This document shows, in pieces, positions 33,968 through 45,648 of a stretch of 64,000 nucleotides of DNA. The stretch is from Miscanthus floridulus (lineage: Eukaryota; Streptophyta; Magnoliopsida; Poales; Poaceae): the NCBI RefSeq assembly GCF_019320115.1, contig NC_089588.1, positions 117,090,123 through 117,154,122 of the forward strand. The letters run 5' to 3'. How positions within the stretch are numbered: position 1 is the stretch's first letter; each line of letters begins with the position of its first letter. The position numbers and the translations under genes are program-made. The notes under the pieces were generated by a model. It did no database searches. It worked only from the letters and a program-made list of their open reading frames with translations, and had not been told where the DNA came from.

Positions 33968-36900
33968 ATGTCGCGGACACCAGACAGTGCAGCCCGATGC
34001 CCCGAGCATGATGAGCAGCCAACCCTTGAGGAGCAAGCACTAGTGGACCAGCTTACTCGGGAACAGTTCAACAAGGAGGTAGAAAAGGATCTAGAAGTGA
34101 TGCTTACTCAGTAGCAGTGTAAAGAGGAGGAAGGCCCCGAAGGAGAGTCTGCTGAAGGCGAAGAAGAAGAGGATGATGATGATGATGACTCAGAAGAGGG
34201 ATATGTAAGTCCCGAGGATCCTTTCCCACGTGAAGCCAGAAGGAGGCCAACGGAGGAAGATTTGGACAAGGACTTTGACCCGAACGAGGAGGTAGGGAAA
34301 ATGCCTTAGCTTGTAATTTTTGCTAAAGCTTTGGCTGTGTTACCTCTGCTAACACTTTGACCTGTCGTATATACAGGTCCCTCCTGAAACTCGGAAAAGA
34401 CGACGTCGACGTCCGCGACATCTCGCTGGACAAGACGGAGTAGAGGAAAGGAGAGCAGAGGCAACAGCCACAGAGACGGATCACGATGCCTCTGCTCCAC
34501 AACCTGAAGACACAACCACAACTACCAAGCCTAAGAGGAAACGAGGGGATAGAAAAGGAAATCTATATCCAGATAAGGCATGCTATGTGATAACAGAGGT
34601 CGGGCCAGTAGGGGAGGTCCTTGAGCCGAAGGAATTAAGAGGACGATTCCGTAATGCGATCGGGGCCCTAGTAAGAGATAAATTGAACCCAGCAATCCCT
34701 AACTGGAAAGAGGTACCAGAGAACAAAAAGAATGAACTATGGGATAGGCACCTGAGGGTCAATTTTAGATTTCCGGGGGGTAAGCATGAACTGGTAAAAA
34801 AAAATATTGTCAGGATGATGGGAGAGGTATTCCGACGTTGGAGGTCGGAGCTCAACACAAATTTTATCCAAAAGGGGTTAACTCCCTTCAACGAGTTCGG
34901 CAAAATAACTCCTAGTCAATGGGAGGAGCTCGTGGCTCAGAAGACTTCACCGGAGGCATTGGAGCTCAGTGCTCGTAACACCGAGCTGGCGAAGAGGAAC
35001 AAACACCACCATCATCTAGGCCCCGGTGGCTACTATGCCAAGGAAGAGCAGTTTAGGATGATGGATGAAGAGGCCGCAGCTGCTGGGAATATCGATGTGA
35101 CGAATCTGAAGGTACGCTCATGGAACTTGATATATGCGAGGAGTATAGAATCATCCGGCAGTAATCTTAAGTTTGATAAGCTGGAGACACAAGAGGCGGT
35201 ATCAAGGATACTAAAATATGCTGAAGACAAGGAGAAGGGCTCCTTCAATCCTTTCAGAGAGAGGGACGAGCTTAGCCTTGGCTTGGGAAACAAGGAGCAC
35301 ACAGGCCGCACCAGGGGGCTAGGGAAAAGGATGACCTGGAAGCAAGGATTCGAAGAGGACAGGCACATGTACAAGAAACATGGCCGAGACCATGAGACTA
35401 GTCTTGAGCTCCAAGTGAAGGCTCTAGTTGCGAAGGCACTGGAGGAGCAAGGACTGTCTACGGAGCCACGGATATTAGTGACGCCGCCGGGAGAACTAGC
35501 ATTAGTTGGCAGCCCTCCGAAAGTTCCTAGTAGCCAAGGTTCCACTGCAGCCACAACCCCCGTCGATCGCATACGGGAACCAACTAGTTGCACCTTGGTG
35601 TTTCTAAGCGGCCGACAGAACAGTGTGATGGAGGTGGCAACGGGTGTGGCACATCCTCCCGGTGGCTTACACCACAATAATAAGATACCGCCAGACTACA
35701 CTAGGGTCGAGGTGCATACCGTGAAGCCCTAGTTCATGCAGTGGAAAATAGACTACGCAACTCCCGAGGGGCTGGTGTTACTCGGAGATGTTATTGGGCA
35801 GTTCATCCTCTGGCACAAACGGGATATTATATTGACTGCTTCTTCGCCGCCTCCCCCTCTCCCAAATTTGGAGCAAGTTGTTGAGGTTGGGGAGATATTT
35901 TCACCATCTCATGACCACCACGTACCTAAGATGCCACATTCTCCCCCGACTCCTAGCGAGCATGTGCCTAATGAGATGCCACAACCTTGTCCAGCTCGTA
36001 CAAAGCAAGTGCATGATGAGATGCCACAGTCTTCTCAACAAGCACAGCCGATACATGAACAACGAGTGCCTCCTGAAGAAGGTGATGCACAAGAAGACGA
36101 GGACGTGCCTGAATGGGAACTTCAAAAGAAGATTCCAATCAACATAAGGCCAGTTTATGTTCTGGTGAAAGACGTCTCGTCGGTGTCCAAGTGGTATTCA
36201 CATGACCAGTTCAAGCCTGAGAACCAAGTTAAACAAGTCCCATCACGGGGTTCTGAGGAGGCTGTAACTAGCAAACTCCACCAAATTGCAAAGCAGTATC
36301 CAAATGTTGATGACATCAAATGGTCAAAGGATTGCCCGAAAACATATGAAAGAGGCAAGCCATTTATACCAAACCGGGACATCCGGCGCCTACCACTTGG
36401 AATGAGAAGGTTCCATGATTGGTACTTGCGTGTTCTCCCAACAAGCATAGATCTCGTACAAGCATGCTTCCCCACCGGCACATTTGGAAGCCTAGCCGGG
36501 AAAATTGTCTTTGACTTCAATGACATGCACACATGCTTTCACCTAGGAGAAATGGAGATGAATCTAATTCGCACGTGGTGCTTGTAAGTCCTTGTCCTCC
36601 CGATATGATATGAATGTAATCTTTGAATTTTGTTGTAACTAACCAACGCCGTGATTTGTAGAATGCAAGTGCACATTGTCAAACAAATGCTAAGTCTGAA
36701 AGCCGGGTATGTAGACCCTCAAGCTATAGCCCAACCAAATTTTAATTACCCTAAACAGTGGACACTGGATGCCAAAGAGGTAGCTGCTGCAAAGACTCTT
36801 CGGGAGAAAGAGCGCATCCGTATGGCAAAACTAAAGGAAGAGTCCCTTAAGGTTGCGGCATACATTGCTCTGGCTTTCAAAAATCTTCAACAACACTCTA

Positions 36901-37171
36901 CTATATGGCTACCATACAACTTCGAGTAAGTTCAACTATATACTTAAAGCTTTGTTCGATATATTTTATTCGATGCAAAAGAGCTTATCTAGTTCTATGA
37001 TTAAATCCATGCAGCAACCACTGGATTTGTATAGTCGTCGATGTCGGGAGGAGCATGGCATGGGTCTTTGATTCAATAGATAAGGACCCAGCGACATACA
37101 AAGACTTCATATCGATTCTCAAGACGTATACATATCGACAATCCCCATTAGCTTATATGTTTGTATACATA
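33968..37171 (+). pseudogene. CACTA-2 second gene, 5' part: Transposase_24-like region plus first half of a Ulp1-type protease
   Basis: Exon 1 (33,968-34,291) starts MSRTPDSAARCPEHDEQP, is acidic, and holds an in-frame TAG at about 34,111 between two CAG codons. Exon 2 (34,377-36,583) has the plant En/Spm Transposase_24-like region (RHLRVNFRFPGGKHELVKK, PSQWEELVAQKTSPEA, HHHHLGPGGYYAKEEQ, ERDELSLGLGNKEHTGR). A TAG at 35,730-35,732 precedes a region with IGQFILWHKRDI and a Pro-rich linker. Exon 3 (36,662-36,925) has KQWTLDAKEVAAAKTL and WLPYNF. Exon 4 (from 37,015) has NHWICIVVDVGRSMAWVFDS, carrying the His and Asp of a C48 cysteine protease. The gene is then broken by CACTA-3 at 37,172. The Cys part lies at 50,282-50,820. 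The protease would act on SUMO-like conjugates; that is inferred from the family. Confidence 0.85.
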
Positions 37172-37189
37172 CACTAGTAGAGAACAGAC

Positions 37190-37515
37190 CTTTGATCCTC
37201 GGCCAAAATGGGCTCTAGTCCCGGAATTTTTTGCGCCCAGGACTAGAGATACCTTTAGTCCTGGTTAGTGGCTCCAACCGGGACTAAAGGTCCCTGCCCA
37301 ACGGCTATTGCGCCAGACAGAGGTGGCAGGGACCTTTAGTGGCGGTTGGAGCCACCAACCAGGACTAAAGGTATACTTTTACTCCCGGTTGGTGGCTCCA
37401 ACCGGGAGTAAAGGACTACTCCCGGGCCGTGGCTGCGCCCGGGGTTGGAAAGTTACCTTTAGTCCCGGTTGGATCCATCAACCGGGACTAAATGTTCTCC
37501 CTTTATAAATCGGCC
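37190..37515 (+). promoter_or_regulatory. CACTA-3 left subterminal array with TATA-like box
   Basis: Four hairpin units of TTTAGTCC(C/T)GGTTGGTGGCTCC and complement are followed by CCTTTATAAATCGG (37,500-37,513). A pyrimidine-rich leader comes next. The position fits the promoter of the GRF and TNP2 genes. Confidence 0.75.
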
Positions 37516-37870
37516 GTCTCCTCCTTCCTCCCCGAGCCCGAGCTCAGCACATTTTGAAGCTCACTGCAGTAGTGTTCTTGCTTCCTCCCTCCCTCCATTG
37601 TTCCTCCATCCATTCTTCGATTCCTCCGTCGATTTCTTCGATTCCTCCGTCGATTCTTCAGTTGTAAAGGTTACCAATCTCATACTCTCATTTTTCACCA
37701 TTTTTTTATGCCATTTTGTTCACTATATATATTTATGGTTCTTTATTGTGGTTTTTTTCATTTGTAAGCAATTTGAGCTCAAAATCACTTCAAGCTTGCA
37801 TATTTACATGAAAGAAGGTTAAAGTATATATAAATATAAACTTAGAAAATAGTTAGAAAATTATAGCAAA

Positions 37871-38742
37871 TCCGTACTAGTTGAACTTGCGGACCGTGTT
37901 CAGCTCGGCGAGCATGTTCTCTGCTGAGCGGTAACGGACGTCAAGGAGGAGCTTTGATTCTACGAGGGAGAGCGATAACGGTCGTGGAAGACCGTGTTCC
38001 CTTCCTCGTAGAATCGGAGCTCTTCCTTGACCAAGTACGGTGCCGTCCGGTGGAGAAATGCTCGCCGAGATGATCACGTAAGCAAGGTCAACTAGTACGG
38101 ATGGTTATTTATTCACATGTCCCGATATCGTCGCAGTAGTCTGTCAATCACCGTACCTAAACGTAGTATATATAAATAAAAACTTAGAAAATAGTTAGAA
38201 AATTATAGAAAATCCGTACTAGTTGAACTTGCAGACCGTGTTCAGCTCGGCAAGCATGTTCTCTGTCGAGCGGTAACGGACATCAAGGAGGAGCTTTGAT
38301 TCTATGAGGGAGAGCGACAACGGTCGTGGGAGACCGTGTTCCCTTCCTCGTAGAATCGCCGAGATGATCACGTAAGCAAGTTCAACTAGTACGGATGGTT
38401 ATTTATTCACATGTCCTGATATCGTCGCAGTAGTCTGTCAATCACCGTACTTTTTATTTTAACTTTTTATGAAATGAAAAACTTAGAAAATAGTTAGAAA
38501 ATTATAGAAAATCCGTACTAGTTGAACTAGCGGACCGTGTTCATTTCGGCGAGCATGTTCTCTGCCGAGCGGTAACGGACGTCAAGGAGGAGCTTTGATT
38601 CTACGAGGGAGAGCGGCAATGGTCGTGGAAGACCGTGTTCCCTTCCTCGTAGAATTGGAGCTCTTCCGTGGCCAAGTACGGTGCCGTCCGGTGGAGAAAT
38701 GCTCGCCGAGATGATCACGTAAGCAAGGTCAACTAGTACGGA
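37871..38742. repeat. Three tandem palindromic units in CACTA-3 (231, 183, 231 bp)
   Basis: Units at 37,871-38,101, 38,213-38,395 and 38,512-38,742 each start TCCGTACTAGTTGAACTTGC-like and end with its near-complement GCAAGGTCAACTAGTACGGA. An inner pair is GCTCGGCGAGCAT / ATGCTCGCCGAG, and a central hairpin is GATTCTACGAGG / CCTCGTAGAATC. The middle unit has lost about 48 bp of its right arm. The spacers share a TAGAAAATAGTTAGAAAATTATAG block. They lie between the promoter and the GRF gene. Confidence 0.9.
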
Positions 38743-38985
38743 TGGTTATTTATTCACACGTCCCGATATCGTCGTAGTAGTCTGTTATGTGTGTACACTC
38801 CCATTCTTCTATTAATTTGCGGAAATATCATGTGAATTACTTACCTGCCGCAGTAAAAGACGAGAACACAATGACCATTAAAAATATCATTGTTTAGAGA
38901 TCTAGATAATGTTATAGTTTGTTAATTTTATTTGTTTATAAAAGGAGAAATTTATAGTGTATTAAAAAATGAGTATAGAGAGTAG

Positions 38986-39521
38986 ATGGCAACTGCTTCC
39001 GGGTCCTCGGCCTCTCATGGGTTTCCAAAGCGACTTAGGCCGGGCCTTCCTCTCATTCCATGCGGCAAGTGTCGTGATGAGACAAAGATTGTGATGGAGT
39101 ACCGAGTGAAGAAGGAGGGTCCCAACAAGGATCGTATCTTCTACAAGTGTCCGGATCGCAATGTGAGTTATTTTATCGTATTTAATGATTATGGTTAGTT
39201 TATACCTATTTTCATGATGGTTGTGATTAAAGTTCTAATTTTTTGTTTTAATTTCAGTGGGATGGCAGTGGACGATGTTCAGGCTTCTACTGGGAGGAAG
39301 AGTATGTTGAACTCGTGCAAAAATATCTTGCACAACAGGCAGATACGGCGGCTAATGAGGCAGTGATCCATCCGAAGAAGCCCAAAGATGTTGCACAATC
39401 GGGGGATCTGTCTGTTTTAGTTGAGATTGGTCGTGAAATACTTGTGCTCCTGAAATGTATTTTAGCTTTAGTTCTTTTAGTGGTAGTTGGGATTGTCTAT
39501 ATTGTAGCGATGCTTTCATAA
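38986..39521 (+). CDS. GRF-type zinc finger protein with C-terminal membrane segment (CACTA-3)
   Basis: Two exons, 38,986-39,162 and 39,258-39,521, join across GTGAGT / TTTCAG with the frame kept, giving about 146 residues. The N-terminus is MATASGSSASHGFPKR. CGKC, YKCPDRN and GRCSGFYW supply the Cys and aromatic pattern of a GRF zinc finger, which binds nucleic acid in known proteins. Near the C-terminus, LLKCILALVLLVVVGIVYIV is a strong hydrophobic helix, so the product could be tail-anchored. It lies 82 bp upstream of the TNP2 frame in the same strand. CACTA-4 keeps the same two-exon frame open, unlike its transposase. Its role in the element is unknown. Confidence 0.8.
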
Positions 39522-39603
39522 ATTTGTATCTTTTGTGGTGGCACGCATGTTGTATAAATAATTAATTATGATCTAGGTTTTAATATGATATTTATGTCAT
39601 GTA

Positions 39604-42600
39604 ATGCAGATGAGCCGTCATTGGATGTATAATGCTGATCGCCGCTCCCAAGAGTTCATTGACGGCGTGCATTCTTTGTTACGTGCGGCCGAGGCAAACA
39701 AACCCGACGGTTTCATGTGCTGCCCATGTGCCATATGTAAGAATACGGTGGAATATCCTTGCTCAAGGACTCTTCATTCACACTTGTTCAAGTCGGGTTT
39801 CATGCCAAACTATATTTGTTGGACAAAGCACGGAGAAACCGGTGTTGTAATGGAAGAAGGTGAAGAAGAACAATGGGACGACAATGATATTATTCCTGAT
39901 GGTGCATGCTTCAATGATACTGCAATGGGAGAAGCTGAAGAAGAGGTAGCCGCAGAAGATGAGCCGGCTGATGATCTTTGTCTGGTCATTCGTGACGCAC
40001 AAAGAGAATGTGAAAGTGAAAAGGAGAAGATCAAGTTCGAGCGGATGCTAGAAGATCACAAGAAATTGTTGTACCCAACTTGTGATGCAGGGTAGAAAAA
40101 GTTGGGAACCACACTAGAATTGCTGCAATGGAAGGCAAAGAATGGTGTATCTGACAAGGGATTTGGAGAGTTACTAAAAATCCAAAAGAAGATGCTTCCG
40201 AAGTACAATGAATTGCCCGCCACTACCTACGAAGCAAAACAAGTTGTCTGTCCTATGGGGCTAGAAATAGAGAAGATACATGCATGTCCTAATGACTGCA
40301 TCCTGTACCGTGGCAAAGAGTACGAGAAATTGGATGCATGCCCGGTATGCCATGCGTCGCGGTATAAGATCAGGCGAGATGACCCTAGTGATGTTGAGGG
40401 CGAACGTCCGCGTAAGAAAATCCCTGCCAAGGTTATGTGGTATGCTCCTATAATACCACGCTTGAAACGTCTGGTCAGAAACAAAGAACATGCAAAATTG
40501 TTACGATGGCACAAAGAAGACCGTAAGGTAGACAATATGTTGAGACACCCTGCTGATGGGTCCCAGTGGAGAGCAATCGACAGAGAATTCCCGGAGTTTG
40601 CAAATGACACAAGAAACTTAAGGTTTGCTTTAAGTACAGATCGTATCAATGCTTTTGGAGAGCAGAACAGTAGTCATAGCACTTGGCCTGTTACTCTAAG
40701 TATCTACAACATTCCTCCTTGGTTATGCATGAAGCGGAAGTTCATTATGATGCCTGTGCTCATCCAAGGCCCGAAGCAACCTGGCAATGACATCGATGTG
40801 TACCTGAGACCACTTATTGACGAACTTCTCATTTTGTGGAATAAAGAAGGTGTACGTGTGTGGGATGAGTACAAACAGGAACACTTTGATCTGCGAGCAT
40901 TGTTGTTCGTAACAATCAATGATTGGCCTGCTCTAAGTAATCTTTTAGGATAGTCAAACAAGGGATATAATGCATGCACACACTGCTTCGGTGATATTAG
41001 AGGTGTATTCTTGAAAAAATGTCGAAAGGTCGTGTACCTTGGCCATCGTCGATTTCTTCCTGTAAATCACCCCGTAAGAAAGAAAGGCAAGCATTTTAAA
41101 GGGAAGGTAGACCACCTGACCAAGCCTCGCAACCGAACCGGTGAGGATGTACTCGATATGGTCAATGATGTGAAAGTCGTCCTTGGAAAAGGACATGGAA
41201 GCCAACCTATTCCGAAAGACGCTAACGGTCACGCACCCATGTGGAAGAAGAAGTCCATATTTTGGGACCTACCCTATTGGCAAGTCCTGGAGGTCCGTAG
41301 CTCGATCGACGTGATGCACCTGACGAAGAATCTTTGTGTGAACCTGCTAGGCTTTATGGGTGTGTATGGAAAGCCTAAGGACACATTTGAAGCACGACAG
41401 GACCTGCGTTGTTTGAGAGAAAGAGACAACCTGCATCCAGAGAAGACAGATGATGGACGCCATTACTTACGTCCTGCTAGCTACACTCTAAGCAAAGAGG
41501 AGAAGGAAATCATGTTTGAATGCTTAAACAACATCAAGGTACCATCTGGATTCTCCTCGAATATAAAGGGTATTATAAATGTGCCAGAGAAGAAATTCTG
41601 TAACTTAAAGTCCCATGACTGTCACGTTCTCATGACGCAATTACTTCCAGTTGCATTAAGAGGAATTCTACCTCCAAATGTACCTCTAGCCACCGTGAAG
41701 CTATGTGCATTCCTCAATGCAATTTCTTAGAAGGCAATTGATCCAACTGATCTAGCTAAACTACAGAATGATGTGGTTCAATGTCTTGTCAGCTTTGAGT
41801 TGGTGTTCCCTCCTTCCTTCTTTGATATTATGACACACCTCCTAGTTCACCTAGTCAAGGAGATTTTCACTCTCGGTCCTGTGTTCCTACACAACATGTT
41901 CCCCTTAGAGAGATTCATGGGAGTCCTGAAGAAATATGTTCACAACCATGCTCGCCCAGAAGGAAGCATCGCCAAGGGCTATGGAACAGAAGAGGTCATT
42001 GAGTTCTGTGTTGACTTTATTCCCGACCTTGACTCGATTGGTGTTCCTGAATCGAGACATGAGGGGAGACTAAGCGGAAAGGGGACACTAGGGAGGAAAA
42101 CATATATTGGTACGGATGATGATTATTTCAATAAAGCGCACTACACAGTTCTACAGAACTCCTCTTTGGTAGATCCGTATATTGAGACACACAAGGATCT
42201 CTTACGATCCGAGTTTCCAGGGAAGACGGAAGCTTGGATTACGCATAAGCACATGGAAACTTTCAGCGGTTGGTTGCGAAAAAAATGTCAAGGTGATGAG
42301 AGCATCCATGAGCAATTGTATTTATTGGCTATGCAACCATCATGGCATATCGTCACATACAAAGGGTACAAGATAAATGGGAACATATTCTACACAGTAG
42401 CCCAAGATAAAAGGAGTACCAACCAAAACAGTGGTGTCCGCATAGATGCCACAGACCCGAATGGGAATAAGCAGACATATTATGGACGCATAGATGAAAT
42501 ATGGGAACTAGAATATGCACCTACTTTGAAGATCCCATTGTTCAAGTGCCAATGGGTCAAGGTGACCGGAGGCGGGGTAATAGTAGACAACGAGTATGGA

Positions 42601-42960
42601 ATGACAACAGTAGACCTTAGTAATATTGGGTACAAAGACGAACCATTCGTCCTTGCCAAGGATGTGAATCAGGTGTTCTATGTCAATGATATGTCTACCA
42701 AACCAAAAAGAGGGAAAAACGATAATGACTCAACCAAAGAGCCAAAGCGCCACATAGTTCTTTCAGGGAAAAGAGTCATCGTGGGAATTGAGGACAAGTC
42801 GGACATGTCAGAAGAATATGAAAAGGATGACCGAATTCCGCCCTTCAAAGTGAACAAAGACCCTAGCATCTTGGTAAATGATGAGGACACTCCATGGTTA
42901 CGAAGCGATCATAACCAAGGGACATACGTAAAGAAGAAGTTCACTACTGTGCCCACTTGA
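39604..42960 (+). pseudogene. TNP2 transposase of CACTA-3, three nonsense codons
   Basis: A single 3,357-bp frame (1,119 codons with stop) is preceded by AATGCAG, possibly a splice acceptor. Regions in order: transposase-associated domain (SRHWMYNADRRSQEFIDGV, CPCAICKNT, ICWTKHGE), acidic linker, Transposase_21 region (ACPNDCILYRGKEYEK, DACPVCHASRYK, IQGPKQPGNDIDVYLRPL, DVMHLTKNLCVNLLGF), DUF4218-type part (KSHDCHVLMTQLLPVALRG, LERFMGVLKKYVHNHARPEG), and DUF4216-type part (NQNSGVRIDATD, IDEIWELEYAPTLKIPLF). TAG stops lie at 40,093-40,095, 40,951-40,953 and 41,728-41,730. All are CAG in CACTA-4. There are no frameshifts. Confidence 0.95.
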
Positions 42961-43433
42961 TGATATAGTGATTTAATATAGTGTGTGTTTGAGATATTAT
43001 GTAATAATTGTGAATTCAGATGTTTATTATGTCATGTTTCAAATTAAATCAATGTTTGATTTGGTGGGATTTCTCTCTCAAAAAGGTAAATTAGGATACT
43101 GAGTGATGAAAAATTAAAATATTAACGTTAAAATGATGTGAAAACAAATTTCCTGTCCAAAACCAATAGTTTTAATAATTTTAATTAAACACTACATTTT
43201 TGCATTAACGAAATAATAAATATTAGTTACATTATGTTTTATAATTCTAACAAAAAATAAAAAAAGTTAGGTTATAGATTTTTCCTATGTGCAATAAACA
43301 AAAAGAAAATTCATATTTTTAACAAAATAATTTTATGCCTTTTATTTAATTTACTATGTATTTAACAAAAACTATTGCATTTCTATTGTATTTAACAAGA
43401 CTATTGCTTAAAACAGGCGGGAAACGAAACTGC
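42961..43433. other. AT-rich 3' flank of TNP2, no gene
   Basis: AT-rich sequence shared almost base for base with 62,873-63,340 of CACTA-4. It probably contains the 3' untranslated region of the transposase gene. No frames or strong repeats are seen. Confidence 0.6.
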
Positions 43434-43690
43434 AGGCCACCTTTACTCCTGGGTGGGAAGCCCACCTGGGAGTAAAGGTGGGCTGCAGTTTCGTGGCCCA
43501 CCAAAAAAATCCTTTACTCCCGGTGCGTGTTACCAATCGGGAGTAAAGGTATACCTTTACTCCCGGTTGGTAACACGCACCGGGAGTAAAGGTACCTTTA
43601 CTCCCGGTTGGTAATACGCACCGGGAGTAAAGGGTTTTTACTCCCGGTTGGTGGCTGGCACCGGGAGTAATTCTCTCTGATATATAACCT
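43434..43690 (+). promoter_or_regulatory. CACTA-3 internal repeat array with TATA-like box, upstream of the second gene
   Basis: Five hairpin units of CCTTTACTCCCGGTTGGTAA and complement, variants of the element's terminal repeats, lie in the middle of the element. TGATATATAACC follows at about 43,678-43,689, then a GC-rich leader. It repeats the arrangement at the left end and likely drives the Ulp1-type gene. Confidence 0.65.
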
Positions 43691-44015
43691 CCAGCGCCTG
43701 GCGCAGATCGATCCGCTCGTCTTCTTCCTCGTCGAACACCGCCGCCCTCTTCTTCCTCGCGCCGCGTCCGTTCGCCTTCCGTGACACCGGCGCCGCCCTC
43801 TTCTTCCTCGTGCAGCCTCCACCGCGCGCGCCCGTGCCCCTCCTCCGCGCGCGCCCGTGGCCCTCCACCGTGCCCTCCTCCGCGCCCGAGGCCCTCCACC
43901 GCGCGTAGTTGCCCCACCGCGCCCGAGGCCCTCCACTGCCGAGCTCGAGGTGATATGTTCGTCGATCTCTTTGTACATTCGCCCGAGCCCTCCACTGCCG
44001 AGTTATAGATCACGT
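43691..44015 (+). other. GC-rich leader of the CACTA-3 second gene
   Basis: CTCGTCTTCTTCCTCGTCG and repeated CCGCCCTCTTCTTCCTCG and GCGCGCCCGTG phrases make a GC/CT-rich leader. Overlapping open frames occur on both strands and none has domain features. Probably untranslated first exon. Confidence 0.45.
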
Positions 44016-44049
44016 CGAAAACTACAACTTTGGTGTAAGCCATGTCAAC

Positions 44050-45640
44050 GCTAGAGGTCGATTGAAAATTCCAAATTTTGAATCACAAAATCTAGGAACT
44101 GAAAATGAATATTTGGAACTCTAAATGATTTTAAATAAAAAACATATCTTAACGCAAGTTTTGAATATTTGGATATTATATGGATAAATTAGCAAGTTTA
44201 ATTAGAGTGTCAAAAACTGCATTTTATGGTACTAAAATACATTTTAAGATCACTGGGACCTGAACTCATGACAAGTTTAATTAAGGACCACCAATGAAAT
44301 TACTTTAGAAATTAATTAGATCGATGTAAATCCATGGCTTGTATAATAAACACGTTATATATTATTTGGAAACAACGCTACGAACCATCCGCTAATGAAC
44401 TTTCGTACAAACTCCTCAGGATGGCAACCATTGTCGTTGTCACTAAAGCTGAAAATGATCCAGCCCATCAACCGCCATATATTCATCACTATATGATATG
44501 CCATTATTCTAAGATGCAGTTTCAATAGAAGAATTTTTTCTATCTTCATAGATCAATGTTTGTTAACGAAATTTTATCCAAATATATTCATGTAGGGTCT
44601 TTTTTTTTGAAAGATTTGGTGTAGGATATATAATGGTCAAATAGGAACTCAATTTTGATACCCAGTTTGTAAACTAAGCGTTTTTTAGTTTATAAAAAAT
44701 ATCACATGTGATGATGTAAGCAGTTTTGGTTGGACTTGCATGCATGGCTACAGACAAATGAAGGAAAACTTCAACGTTTCTTCATTTATGAACTTTGAAT
44801 ATACAGATATAATATATTAATGTTGCTAAAGTAATATGAGCATTACATATTTTTTCCGGGAAGACTATCTTCAAACTTTATATCATAGCATCAGAGATCG
44901 CCTGTAGAAGAAGAAAATAAATTCTTATCATTTCAGAAATAGTAATGGTTATATTAGCAATAGGACACATATACTTACATTTCATAATGACTTATACTTA
45001 CATTATTAACATAGAATTTTCTCATATGATGAATGACTACATGGTTCACATGGTACATAGGATCACAACATCACGCACCGACACCGCCCCGGCCCGCCTC
45101 ACGTCGTCGTCGTCGTCAGCACGCCGGCCCGCCTCACGTCGTCGTCGTCAGCAACTGGCCACCGCGCCGACACGTATATATACGTCATTTGTATTCATAT
45201 GCATGTATATATACGTCGCGGAGCACCGCCGCCATCGTTCGTCCATGCGTTTCTATGTATACGGCGGAGCACCGCCGCCCTCGTTCACCCATGTGTACAG
45301 ACATATATACGGCGGAGTGGAGCACCGCCACTCTTGTCACACCGCCCTTTCTCGTGGCCTAGTTGATCAACATTCGTATTATCGTTATCGTTAATGCTAA
45401 ACAATCACACCAGGGCGAACCGCGCTGTTGATGTCATCGACGTGGTTTGCCCTAGTCACCGACGCAATTTGCCCTCGGTCGTTTATGTATAGCCCTAATT
45501 CGCCCTAGTACCGACGTAGTTCGTCCTAGTGTGGCGAATTGCGTCCGTGACCGAGGGGCAAGATTTAATAATGCATATTGTTCGTAGATTTTACGCATGT
45601 AAGCAAAGATTTGACGTACTATATATTGGTTTTGTTTTTT
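44050..45640. other. Probable leader intron with short repeats, no gene
   Basis: Mostly AT-rich. At 45,085-45,155 CCGGCCCGCCTCACGTCGTC occurs twice. 45,170-45,350 holds repeats of ACGTATATATACG and GGCGGAGCACCGCCGCC. 45,410-45,560 has several TTCGCCCTAGT / TTTGCCCT variants. No coding sequence is recognised before the ATG at 45,649. Confidence 0.5.
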
Positions 45641-45648
45641 GAAGCTAG

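Noticed and set aside
37877..38718. Repeated minus-strand frames of 63-66 codons (MIISASISPPDG type)
   Set aside because: They follow the palindromic units and vary only with them. No gene features are seen; they are better read as repeats.
43408..44043. Minus-strand frame of 211 codons across the CACTA-3 internal array
   Set aside because: It translates hairpin repeats and a GC-rich leader backwards. The real gene reads the plus strand.
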